A stretch of 13,877 bases of DNA, from the NCBI GenBank assembly GCA_019413245.1, contig DXNX01000061.1, positions 1-13,877 on the forward strand. The letters run 5' to 3'. Made by a program: the position numbers and the translations under genes. The notes beneath the pieces were generated by a model. It was not told where the DNA came from. It made no database searches and saw only the letters and a list, made by a program, of their open reading frames with translations. This DNA is from Oscillospiraceae bacterium. Lineage in GTDB: Bacteria > Bacillota > Clostridia > Oscillospirales > Ruminococcaceae. This document shows positions 7,261-13,014 of the stretch, in pieces (within the stretch, counting starts at the first letter, position 1; each line of letters opens with the position of its first letter).

Positions 7261-7307
7261 GGCAGCGGTGTACAGGTACGCGGGTCACATTCGCACACCG
7301 GGCTGCC
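7261..7307 (-). promoter_or_regulatory. Hairpin in metQ 5' UTR overlapping the second small ORF
   Basis: On the minus strand GGCAG-CC-CGGTGT (7307-7295) pairs with ACACCG-CTGCC (7271-7261): 11 bp with a two-base bulge and a 23-base loop. The left arm is inside codons 8-12 of the 14-codon upstream ORF, so a ribosome on that ORF would melt it. It lies between the attenuator terminator and the metQ ribosome binding site. Confidence 0.5.
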
Positions 7308-7329
7308 GGCATCTGGGGCCGGTTTTCAT
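7285..7329 (-). CDS. 14-codon upstream ORF before metQ
   Basis: Small ORF encoding MKTGPRCRQPGVRM. It starts 7 bases after AAGGAGGG, the strongest ribosome binding site in the leader and stronger than that of metQ itself. It lies after the attenuator terminator, so it is transcribed only on read-through, and stops 64 bases before metQ. It holds one Cys codon, and its last sense codon is Met, next to the stop. No protein family applies at this length. It might be a second regulatory peptide, a translational booster, or chance. The strong site and its overlap with the 7261-7307 hairpin are what argue for it. Confidence 0.4.
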   Translation of the reverse strand: MKTGPRCRQPGVRM

Positions 7330-7372
7330 AAGAGGTCCCTCCTTCTTTCTTGGTGAAGCAGCAAAGACAAAC

Positions 7373-7408
7373 AAAAAAGCGGCAGGGCGCTTTCGGCGCC
7401 CTGCCGCT
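7373..7408 (-). terminator. Attenuator terminator (segments 3:4) upstream of metQ
   Basis: On the minus strand GCGGCAGGGCGC (7407-7396), loop CGAAA (7395-7391), then GCGCCCTGCCGC (7390-7379), a perfect 12-bp stem extended by one A-T pair and followed directly by T6 (7378-7373). It stands in the untranslated leader about 150 bases before metQ, downstream of the only good promoter, so it must be bypassed for the importer to be expressed. Confidence 0.92.
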
Positions 7409-7465
7409 GCTGTTTCCTGCCTCAGACCGGGAAAAACGGACAAGGGGAAACATGCGCAGGTTGCC
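7395..7465 (-). promoter_or_regulatory. Antiterminator pairing (segments 2:3) of the metQ leader
   Basis: Segment 2 (7465-7446, minus) pairs with segment 3 (7417-7395). TGTTTCC (7452-7446) pairs with GGAAACA (7417-7411), 7 bp. CCTGCGC (7460-7454) pairs with GCGGCAGG (7407-7400), 7 bp with one bulged G. GGC (7465-7463) pairs with GCC (7397-7395). Together about 17 bp that take up the whole left arm of the terminator, so the two structures exclude each other. I derived the pairing by eye; folding energies were not calculated. Confidence 0.75.
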
Positions 7466-7520
7466 GAAGCCCACTGCACATGCACATCATCATACCATCA
7501 CGGCGTTCATTCAGAATCAT
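7422..7520 (-). CDS. Methionine/cysteine-rich leader peptide of metQNI
   Basis: A 32-codon ORF beginning about 36 bases after the predicted transcription start. AAGGGG lies 8 bases before its ATG (7520); a three-codon ORF (ATG at 7528) overlaps that start. Codons 10-15 are Met-Met-Met-Cys-Met-Cys (7493-7476), and further Cys follows at codon 27. The regulatory codons sit at and just before the 5' arm of the 7452-7481 hairpin, and the stop codon (7424-7422) lies in the loop of the antiterminator. The model is that scarce charged Met-tRNA or Cys-tRNA stalls the ribosome on these codons, frees segment 2 and allows antitermination. With ample supply the ribosome runs on towards the stop, blocks segment 2 and the terminator forms. 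The ORF and codons are seen directly; the mechanism is inferred by analogy with the his, trp and leu leaders. Confidence 0.8.
   Translation of the reverse strand: MILNERRDGMMMCMCSGLRQPAHVSPCPFFPV
7452..7481 (-). promoter_or_regulatory. Pause/protector hairpin (segments 1:2) of the metQ leader
   Basis: On the minus strand ATGTGCAG (7481-7474) pairs with CTGCGCAT (7459-7452), with one G-T wobble, capped by an inner GC-TTCG-GC tetraloop hairpin (7470-7463). The 5' arm consists of leader codons 14-16, the last Met and Cys of the run, and the 3' arm is part of antiterminator segment 2. A ribosome held on codons 10-14 would cover the 5' arm. Confidence 0.7.
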
Positions 7521-7562
7521 GACAGCATCCCCTTTCCTTTCAATCTCGGTTGGAATGGTGAC

Positions 7563-7591
7563 AGTATACCCCCTTTACCGGCCCGTGTCAA
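7563..7591 (-). promoter_or_regulatory. Consensus sigma-A promoter of the metQNI leader
   Basis: Minus strand TTGACA (7591-7586), spacer 17, TATACT (7568-7563). Predicted start near 7556, about 335 bases upstream of metQ. A near-consensus core promoter implies that control is exerted mainly in the leader. Confidence 0.88.
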
Positions 7592-7652
7592 GCCTTTGCA
7601 GACAAAAAAACGGGATGGGGAAATGTTTTCCTAGATTTTTTCTATGTTTTTC

Positions 7653-7681
7653 TTGCCTGACAGCCGCAAAGTTGGTATGAT
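7653..7681 (+). promoter_or_regulatory. Promoter of the Rrf2 regulator
   Basis: TTGCCT (7653-7658), spacer 17, TATGAT (7676-7681), start near 7688, about 28 bases before the ATG. It is divergent from the metQ promoter with about 60 bases between the two -35 boxes, so a bound Rrf2 protein could reach both. Confidence 0.65.
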
Positions 7682-7715
7682 AAGGGTACATCACTTTGTG
7701 AAGGGAGGCACTCGC

Positions 7716-8150
7716 ATGAAATTTTCGACCAGAGACCGCTACGCCCTGCGTCTGATGGTGGAACTTGCCAACTGCGGACCGGACGAGCCGCTGTCACTGA
7801 AAAGCGTAAGCGAAAGCCAGCAGATCAGCCAGAAATACCTGGAGCAGATCGTCACACCGCTTTCCCGCGCAGGGCTGGTCAGCAGCAGCCGCGGCAGCCA
7901 GGGGGGGTATCGCCTGACCCGCCCGGCGGCCGAGATCACGGCCGGGGATATTCTGCGCGCCATTGAAGGGGACCTGGTCCCCATCCCCTGCCTGTCCAGC
8001 CAGGCGGAAACCTGTCCGCGCCGCTCCCAATGCCATACCATCGGCTTCTGGGAAGGGCTGCGCCAGGTCATTGACCGGTATGTGGACGCCATCACACTGG
8101 AACAGCTGCGTACCATGAAGGCAGAGGATTTTCTGCCGGAACCGGAATAA
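7716..8150 (+). CDS. Rrf2-family transcriptional regulator with three cysteines
   Basis: DNA-binding regulator of the IscR/NsrR/CymR family, 144 residues, normal length. Residues 1-80 form the winged helix-turn-helix: MKFSTRDRYALRLMVELA at the start, a recognition helix near QQISQKYLEQIV (35-46), and the wing SSRGSQGGYRLTRP (57-70). C92, C100 and C106 (spacing 7 and 5) sit where IscR-type proteins hold a [2Fe-2S] cluster, so iron-sulfur or redox sensing is plausible; Bacillus CymR, the cysteine regulator, lacks this trio. AAGGGAGG lies 7 bases before the ATG at 7716. No isc or suf gene is next to it. Its divergent placement beside the methionine importer hints at sulfur metabolism, but that is context only. 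A terminator follows. Confidence 0.92.
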   Translation: MKFSTRDRYALRLMVELANCGPDEPLSLKSVSESQQISQKYLEQIVTPLSRAGLVSSSRGSQGGYRLTRPAAEITAGDILRAIEGDLVPIPCLSSQAETCPRRSQCHTIGFWEGLRQVIDRYVDAITLEQLRTMKAEDFLPEPE

Positions 8151-8157
8151 GACAGAC

Positions 8158-8198
8158 AAAAAACCGCCCCCGGCCGGATATGGCCGGGGGCGGTTTTT
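8158..8198. terminator. Bidirectional terminator between Rrf2 gene and SGNH hydrolase gene
   Basis: CCGCCCCCGGCC (8164-8175) pairs with GGCCGGGGGCGG (8182-8193), 12 bp with a 6-base loop. A6 lies on the left and T5 on the right, so it serves both the Rrf2 gene (plus) and the converging hydrolase gene (minus). Confidence 0.93.
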
Positions 8199-8217
8199 AT
8201 GTAGAAAAGCAGAAAAA

Positions 8218-9513
8218 TTATTCAACCACTTCAGTGGTCGTTTCCTGATCGGTTGCGGTAGAATTTGCCGGTGGTTCCACCACTTCCGGGGATTGGGTCG
8301 GATCTGTGCTGGGTGTAGGTGTCGGTGTAACCTCAGGAGACGGTGTTGGCGTGGGCGACGGAGTCGGGTCAGGCGTCGGCGTGGGTGTCGGAGCAGGCGT
8401 CGGTGTTGGTGTCGGCGTCGGGTCAGGTGCCGGTGTCGGCGTGGGTTCGGGTGTAGGTGCTTCTGTAGGCACCACGACCGGCTGCTCAGTGGGCGCCTGG
8501 GTCTCCACGCTCTCGCTGGAGGAGGAAGCAGAAGACGAACTGCTGGAAGACGACGGCGAAGTCGTGGTCACAGTGGAGGCAGTGGAGGTGCTGACATCCT
8601 TGTCCTCAATGTGCTCGGGCACGGTGGTCAGGGTCGGACGATCGTCCTCGGTGATATAGCTGTGGGTACGGATGTATTCAAACAACGCATCCATGGCGGT
8701 TTTGGTCAGATGGATTCCGTCACTGCTTTCCACATAGCCGCTCTTGGCATAGCCGGTGGAAGAATCCTTCAGCACCTCGGCGCTGTTGAGGAACTTCCAG
8801 TCGTTATCCTTACACATCTCCACAATGGCTTTGTTATACTCGTCCACCTGGGTCTGGGTCAGACTGTCGTTGGAATGCTGCTTGCCCAGCGGCGGGATGG
8901 CATTGATGATGATATCCACGCTGGGATAGGCTTCCTGCACGGCCTTGATGCCCTTCTCATAACTCTGGATGAAATTGTCTGTGCTGTTGGTGGGGCTCAG
9001 ATCGTTGGTGCCGAAGGTGATAATTACACGCTGCGGCTGCATGATAGCCACGGCTTCCGGCATGGTCTTGTAGCCGGAAAGCCCCTGGAACTTGACGCAC
9101 TCATAGGTGGCCAGGGACCGGGCAGACATGCCCACCGAACCAATGGCGTTGTCATAGGTGCAGTAATCAAACATACGGTACATGCGCGCCGTGTTGGAGT
9201 CGCCCAGGAACAGGGTCTCATCCACATATTCCTGCCCGGCATCCTTGCTTTCCTCCAGAATGGTGGAAGAATACTGGGTGGTATCGATGGTGTTCTTATC
9301 CTTGTCGTACCCTTCCTCATCCACCATGGACTCGCTGCTCTGGCTGTCGGACCCGGCAGTCGGGTTGCTGAGTCCATGCACGACCAGGAACGCCACCAGG
9401 GACGTGACAAAGACGATGGCGCAGCAGACGGCCAGCACAAAATACATCTTGCCCTTGGCATTCAGCCGGGACCAAAAGCTCTGTTTGTCTTTCATCTTTC
9501 GTTTGCTTGACAT
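8218..9513 (-). CDS. Membrane-anchored SGNH/GDSL hydrolase with Pro/Thr-rich tail
   Basis: The 431-residue product has a basic N-terminus, one membrane segment (about 24-46), an acidic linker, an SGNH hydrolase domain (about 98-285) and a long low-complexity tail. Catalytic blocks are visible: GDSN with the nucleophile S106, the glycine block GSVGMSAR (125-132), GTND with N170, and DGIHLT with D265 and H268. The inferred location is the outer face of the membrane, where such enzymes deacylate or acylate glycans or cell-wall polymers; the substrate is unknown. The tail has a Ser-rich stretch (about 319-335), then Pro-Thr dipeptide repeats (349-405), and no LPxTG motif. AGGAAGG lies 7 bases before the ATG at 9513. 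It is transcribed alone, in the same direction as pepV but separated from it by a hairpin. Confidence 0.88.
   Translation of the reverse strand: MSSKRKMKDKQSFWSRLNAKGKMYFVLAVCCAIVFVTSLVAFLVVHGLSNPTAGSDSQSSESMVDEEGYDKDKNTIDTTQYSSTILEESKDAGQEYVDETLFLGDSNTARMYRMFDYCTYDNAIGSVGMSARSLATYECVKFQGLSGYKTMPEAVAIMQPQRVIITFGTNDLSPTNSTDNFIQSYEKGIKAVQEAYPSVDIIINAIPPLGKQHSNDSLTQTQVDEYNKAIVEMCKDNDWKFLNSAEVLKDSSTGYAKSGYVESSDGIHLTKTAMDALFEYIRTHSYITEDDRPTLTTVPEHIEDKDVSTSTASTVTTTSPSSSSSSSSASSSSESVETQAPTEQPVVVPTEAPTPEPTPTPAPDPTPTPTPTPAPTPTPTPDPTPSPTPTPSPEVTPTPTPSTDPTQSPEVVEPPANSTATDQETTTEVVE
8299..8469 (-). repeat. Hexamer-type tandem repeats encoding the Pro-Thr tail
   Basis: Degenerate six-base units coding Pro-Thr, Pro-Ala, Pro-Asp or Pro-Ser run for about 170 bases; the plus strand reads as strings of GGTGTCGGCGTG-like units. 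Any gain or loss of a unit keeps the frame, so the tail length can vary between strains. Confidence 0.85.
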
Positions 9514-9579
9514 AACGTTTCCTTCCTGTTTGGGTTGGCAAAGCGCGTATGCGGCATTTCTTTTGTCGTTAACCGTTTT

Positions 9580-9608
9580 ATTTTACACCCTTTTGCGGCA
9601 AGATGCCA
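9580..9608 (-). promoter_or_regulatory. Weak candidate promoter of the SGNH hydrolase gene
   Basis: Minus strand TGGCAT (9608-9603), spacer 17, TAAAAT (9585-9580), about 66 bases before the start codon. The -35 matches poorly; the A/T-rich -10 in a GC-rich genome is the main support. Confidence 0.35.
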
Positions 9609-9666
9609 GAGGTTTTCGTATTTTTACATAAATTGCACAAAAAAAGAACGCTCCTTCGCACCCCGC

Positions 9667-9721
9667 AACAACAAAGCGGCCGCCCGTCCGGCCGTGGTCA
9701 CGGTCAAGAGCGGGCGGCCGC
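9667..9721 (-). terminator. Terminator-like hairpin after pepV
   Basis: GCGGCCGCCCG (9676-9686) and CGGGCGGCCGC (9711-9721) are perfect 11-bp arms around a 24-base loop. On the minus strand the stem is followed by TTTGTTGTT. It stands 22 bases after the pepV stop. Confidence 0.65.
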
Positions 9722-9743
9722 CGGGCCGCGTGAAAAAATGGAT

Positions 9744-11138
9744 TTACAGCTCGATCTCCTGCAGGCGCAGCAGAGCCAGAATATAGATTTTCAGCGCTTC
9801 GATGAGCTTATCGAAGTTGGCGCCCTCATTGGCACCGTGCATGGGACCGGCAAATTCCGGCAGAGGCAGGTCGGCATGTTCGGGGCCAAAGCTCACCGCA
9901 TAGGGGAAGTGGCGGGCGTAGGTGCCGCCGCCCATGGTAAAGGGCTTCTGGGTTTCACCGGTGACCTCATTGTAGGTATTGATCAGGGTCTGGATGGCCG
10001 GGCTGCCGGCGTCGATATAGAACGGCACCCGGCTGGTGGTGTTTTCCAGGGTAGCAGCAGTACCGCAGACGGCCTTCATGGCGGCAGTCAGCTTGTCGGC
10101 ATCGGTGTTGGTGGGATAGCGGCAGTCAAAGGTCTGGCGCAGACGGCCGTCCTTGCACTCGATGGTGCCGCCGATGATGGTCAGCGGGGTGAACAGACCG
10201 TCATCCGCCGCAATACCCAGAGCGCTGCCGTCGGTGGACGCGTGCAGTTTGGCCACCACCTGCAGATACGCCGTCTCGGTGGCAGAGCAGACACCGCTTT
10301 CCAGCAGGCAGTTCACGATCAGGCCGATGGCGTTGACAGTGCCTTCCGGCGTGGCGGCATGGCCGCTCTTGCCCACGGCATGAATAGTGGTGAGGCCGTT
10401 TTCCTCGGTGAAAGTCAGACCGGCACCGGGCTTCAGGCGGGAAGCCGGGACTGCCACCACGCAGAAGGAGCGGTCGGGCACGGCATTGTGGGCCACGCCG
10501 CCCTCAAAGTCGCGGATAACGCCGCCCTCCAGCACGGGAGAAACCAGTTCCCCGTTGAAGCCGCCCTTCTCACCGTTGCAGACCGGGAACTCAGCGTCCG
10601 GGGTGAAGCAGAAAGCAGGCTGTTCATAATGTTCCGCATAGTAGTCCACGTCCTCCATGCGGGTCTCCTCGTTCACGCCCAGCAATGCACGCACCGGGTA
10701 CTTGAGCTGCACACCGTTGTCCTTGAGGTACTTCAGCGCGTACAGGGTCAGCACGGCAGGGCCCTTGTCATCGGCCACGCCGCGGCCCAGCAGCCAGCCG
10801 TCCCGCACGCGGACGGTGTAGGGGTCGGCATCCCAGCCGTTGCCCTCGGGCACCACGTCACAGTGGGTGATGGTGGCCAGGTACTTCTGGCCATCGGCCA
10901 CGGGGCCGGTCTCGGCCCAGCCGATGTAGCCGTCGGCGTTGTGGGTGGCAAGACCCAGGTCAGCGGCAATTTCCAGCGCCTTGTCCAGAGCAGCGCGGGG
11001 GCCGGGGCCGAACGGAGCATCGGGTTCGGGCGTACCTTCCACGCTGGGCACAGCCACCAGACGGGTGATATCCCGCAGGATGGCCTCACGGTTCTGTTCG
11101 GCAAAAGCATCGATCGATGCAAAACGCGGATCGTTCAT
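9744..11138 (-). CDS. pepV: Sapep-family M20 dipeptidase, PepV-like
   Basis: Cytosolic metallopeptidase expected to release amino acids from dipeptides in peptide use. The 464-residue product is close to the usual PepV length. The di-metal site is visible: THCDVV with H92 and D94, GRGVADDKGP with D124, NEET with the catalytic E157 and metal ligand E158, D181 in TPDAEF, and the late histidine H434 in MHGANE. A lid domain of about 180-380 fits between the two halves of the catalytic domain. The ATG at 11138 is chosen because GGAGGG lies 7 bases before it; a longer open frame to 11216 has no site and would run into the -10 box. It is a single-gene transcript, divergent from the ACT gene. Confidence 0.93.
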   Translation of the reverse strand: MNDPRFASIDAFAEQNREAILRDITRLVAVPSVEGTPEPDAPFGPGPRAALDKALEIAADLGLATHNADGYIGWAETGPVADGQKYLATITHCDVVPEGNGWDADPYTVRVRDGWLLGRGVADDKGPAVLTLYALKYLKDNGVQLKYPVRALLGVNEETRMEDVDYYAEHYEQPAFCFTPDAEFPVCNGEKGGFNGELVSPVLEGGVIRDFEGGVAHNAVPDRSFCVVAVPASRLKPGAGLTFTEENGLTTIHAVGKSGHAATPEGTVNAIGLIVNCLLESGVCSATETAYLQVVAKLHASTDGSALGIAADDGLFTPLTIIGGTIECKDGRLRQTFDCRYPTNTDADKLTAAMKAVCGTAATLENTTSRVPFYIDAGSPAIQTLINTYNEVTGETQKPFTMGGGTYARHFPYAVSFGPEHADLPLPEFAGPMHGANEGANFDKLIEALKIYILALLRLQEIEL

Positions 11139-11164
11139 GCAATATCCCTCCATGCAGACAAATG

Positions 11165-11184
11165 GGTCCGGCCGCAGCCGGGCC
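11165..11184 (-). promoter_or_regulatory. Hairpin in the pepV 5' UTR
   Basis: GGTCCGGC (11165-11172) and GCCGGGCC (11177-11184) form an 8-bp stem with a 4-base loop, one pair being a mismatch or wobble depending on strand. It lies between the pepV promoter and its ribosome binding site and has no T-run, so it may be a message-stabilising or translational element. Confidence 0.4.
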
Positions 11185-11204
11185 ATTGTTTTATATACGG
11201 CGTC

Positions 11205-11232
11205 ATTATACCACAAACGGCGGCGGTTTGCA
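11205..11232 (-). promoter_or_regulatory. Promoter of pepV
   Basis: Minus strand perfect TATAAT (11210-11205) with a weak TGCAAA (11232-11227) at spacing 16. Start expected near 11198, about 60 bases before the ATG. Confidence 0.55.
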
Positions 11233-11278
11233 CCCGGAGTGAAAGTTTATACCGTATTTTTTGTTTTGCCGAAGAAAA

Positions 11279-11302
11279 AGATATTCAAATCGTAAAATAT
11301 CT
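11279..11302 (+). repeat. Operator-like inverted repeat at the ACT gene promoter
   Basis: AGATATT (11279-11285) and AATATCT (11296-11302), perfect 7-bp arms with a 10-base centre, 24 bases in all. It covers the -35 region and abuts the extended -10 box, the position expected of a repressor site. The regulator is not known. Confidence 0.5.
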
Positions 11303-11310
11303 GCTATAAT
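11302..11310 (+). promoter_or_regulatory. Extended -10 promoter of the ACT-DUF711 operon
   Basis: TGCTATAAT (11302-11310), an extended -10 with perfect TATAAT. The -35 region (TATTCA, 11282-11287) is poor, as is common for extended -10 promoters. Start near 11317. Confidence 0.7.
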
Positions 11311-11350
11311 AACATGGTCAAAAAACAAATATGCAATGAGGTGCTTATCC

Positions 11351-11620
11351 ATGAAAGCTGTCATCACCGTCATCGGGCAGGACACCGTGGGTGTCGTGGC
11401 CAAGGTCAGCGCCGTGTGCGCCGAGCTGAACATAAACATCGAGGACGTGACCCAGAGCATCATGCAGAATATGTTCTGCATGATCATGCTGGTCAATCTG
11501 AGTGCCTGCAACGTGGAACCGGCCGCCGTGCGTGAGCACTTCGCCGCTCTGGGCGAGCAGATGGGCATGCAGGTCACCTTTACGCGTCAGGAAGTTTTTG
11601 ACGCCATGCACAAGGTGTAA
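11351..11620 (+). CDS. ACT-domain protein (UPF0237 type)
   Basis: 89-residue protein that is a single ACT domain. Such domains bind small ligands, often amino acids, at dimer interfaces. The N-terminal VITVIGQDTVGVVAKVSAVCAELNINIEDVTQ (4-35) is the classical first strand, ligand-binding loop (the GQDTVGVVA part) and first helix. The middle MFCMIMLVNLS forms the next strand. GAGGTG lies 6 bases before the ATG at 11351. It starts the operon and is followed after 19 bases by the DUF711 gene; I recall this pairing from other Gram-positive genomes. It may sense a ligand for its partner protein; the ligand is unknown. Confidence 0.9.
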   Translation: MKAVITVIGQDTVGVVAKVSAVCAELNINIEDVTQSIMQNMFCMIMLVNLSACNVEPAAVREHFAALGEQMGMQVTFTRQEVFDAMHKV

Positions 11621-11639
11621 CGGAAAGGCGGCCATACAG

Positions 11640-13007
11640 ATGAAAATTTTGAACAGCGGCGACATTATGGAAACCATCGAGATGCTCACCGCCGAGAATC
11701 TCGATGTGCGCACCGTGACCATGGGCATCAGCCTGCTGGACTGCATCGATCCGGACGGCAAGAAGGCCTGTGAGAAAATCTACAACAAAATCACCACCCG
11801 CGCCATGGATCTGGTCAAGGTCGTGGACGGCATCTCCAAGGAATACGGCATTCCCATCGTGAACAAGCGCATCAGCGTAACGCCCATTGCCATGCTGCTG
11901 GGCGCCGCCCCCGACGCCGACCCGGTGGAATACGCCAAGGCACTGGACGCTGCAGCCAAGGCTGTGGGTGTCAACTTCATCGGCGGCTACGGCGCGCTGG
12001 TACACAAGGGCTTTTCCGCCGGCGACACCCGCCTGATTGAGAGCATTCCCCGCGCCCTGGCCGAAACCGACATCGTGTGTTCCAGCATCAACATCGGTTC
12101 CACCAAGTCCGGCATCAACATGGACGCTGTGGCCCTGATGGGCCGGGTGGTCCGCGAGACCGCCGAGCTGACCAAAGACAACATGTGCATGGGCGATGCC
12201 AAGCTGGTCGTCTTCTGCAATGCGCCGGAGGACAACCCCTTCATGGCCGGAGCCTTCCACGGTCCCGGAGAGCCAGACTGCGAGATTCATGTAGGCGTCT
12301 CCGGTCCCGGTGCCGTGCGTGCTGCCCTGGCCAAACTGCCCAAGGACGTCCCCATGGACGAAGTGGCCGAACTGGTCAAGCGCACCGCTTTCAAGATCAC
12401 CCGTCTGGGACAGCTGGTGGCCAATCTGGCCAGCGAGCGCCTGGGCGTGCCTGCGGGCATCATTGACCTGTCTCTGGCCCCCACCCCGGCCATCGGCGAC
12501 AGCGTGGCCAACATTCTGGAAGAGATGGGGCTGGAAAGCTGCGGCTGCTGCGGCACCACCGCCTGCCTGGCTCTGCTGAACGACGCCGTCAAGAAGGGCG
12601 GCGTCATGGCCTCCAACCATGTGGGCGGCCTGTCCGGCGCGTTCATCCCCGTTTCCGAAGATGACGGCATGATCAAGGCGGCCGAGTGCGGCAGCCTGAC
12701 CCTGGAAAAGCTGGAAGCCATGACCGCCGTCTGCTCGGTGGGCATTGACATGGTGGTCATTCCCGGCGATACTCCCGCCGAGGTCATCAGCGCCCTGATT
12801 GCCGACGAGGCGGCCATCGGCATGGTGAACAGCAAGACCACCGCCGTGCGCGTCATCCCCGCCATCGGCCACAAGGCCGGCGACGTGCTGGACTTCGGCG
12901 GGCTGCTGGGCCATGCGCCCATCATGCCCATCAGCCAGTTCAGCCCGGCCGTGATGATCCACCGCGGCGGCCGCATTCCGGCCCCCATGCAGGCCCTGAA
13001 AAACTGA
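11640..13007 (+). CDS. DUF711 / PFL-like family protein (UPF0210)
   Basis: 455-residue protein of the PFL-like DUF711 family, of the expected length. The function is not established; related structures resemble the pyruvate formate-lyase barrel, but I see no evidence for a glycyl radical site. Recognisable stretches are MKILNSGDIMETIEM at the start, VNKRISVTP near 74-82, FIGGYGALVHKG near 115-126, SSINIGSTKSGIN near 147-159, GPGEPDCEIHVGVSGPG and a cysteine cluster at C301, C303 and C304 (CGCCG) that could bind a metal or be redox-active. GAAAGG lies about 11 bases before the ATG at 11640. The ACT gene just upstream suggests ligand-controlled activity. The family call is firm, the function open. 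Confidence 0.92.
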   Translation: MKILNSGDIMETIEMLTAENLDVRTVTMGISLLDCIDPDGKKACEKIYNKITTRAMDLVKVVDGISKEYGIPIVNKRISVTPIAMLLGAAPDADPVEYAKALDAAAKAVGVNFIGGYGALVHKGFSAGDTRLIESIPRALAETDIVCSSINIGSTKSGINMDAVALMGRVVRETAELTKDNMCMGDAKLVVFCNAPEDNPFMAGAFHGPGEPDCEIHVGVSGPGAVRAALAKLPKDVPMDEVAELVKRTAFKITRLGQLVANLASERLGVPAGIIDLSLAPTPAIGDSVANILEEMGLESCGCCGTTACLALLNDAVKKGGVMASNHVGGLSGAFIPVSEDDGMIKAAECGSLTLEKLEAMTAVCSVGIDMVVIPGDTPAEVISALIADEAAIGMVNSKTTAVRVIPAIGHKAGDVLDFGGLLGHAPIMPISQFSPAVMIHRGGRIPAPMQALKN

Positions 13008-13014
13008 TTGCATA

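Noticed and set aside
7221..7298. N-terminally extended MetQ starting at GTG 7298
   Set aside because: There is no ribosome binding site before the GTG, and the extension would bury the signal peptide. AAAGGAG precedes the ATG at 7220, and the lipobox then lies at residue 22 as expected.
7330..7556. SAM riboswitch or Met T-box upstream of metQ
   Set aside because: The GGAGGGAC resemblance at the end of this stretch is the ribosome binding site of the 14-codon ORF and lies after the terminator. I do not see the conserved SAM-I core or the T-box sequence before the terminator. The Met/Cys leader peptide with 2:3 pairing explains the region better.
8299..8469. CRISPR-like or mobile repeat array
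   Set aside because: The repeats are short degenerate hexamers in frame with the hydrolase tail, without spacers or uniform units.
8293..9510. Long plus-strand open frame opposite the SGNH hydrolase
   Set aside because: Arg/Gly-rich shadow of the Pro-Thr repeats; the minus-strand protein has the catalytic blocks and a ribosome binding site.
9603..11309. Long plus-strand open frame opposite pepV
   Set aside because: Antisense to a complete PepV with all metal ligands; no ribosome binding site and no recognisable domain.
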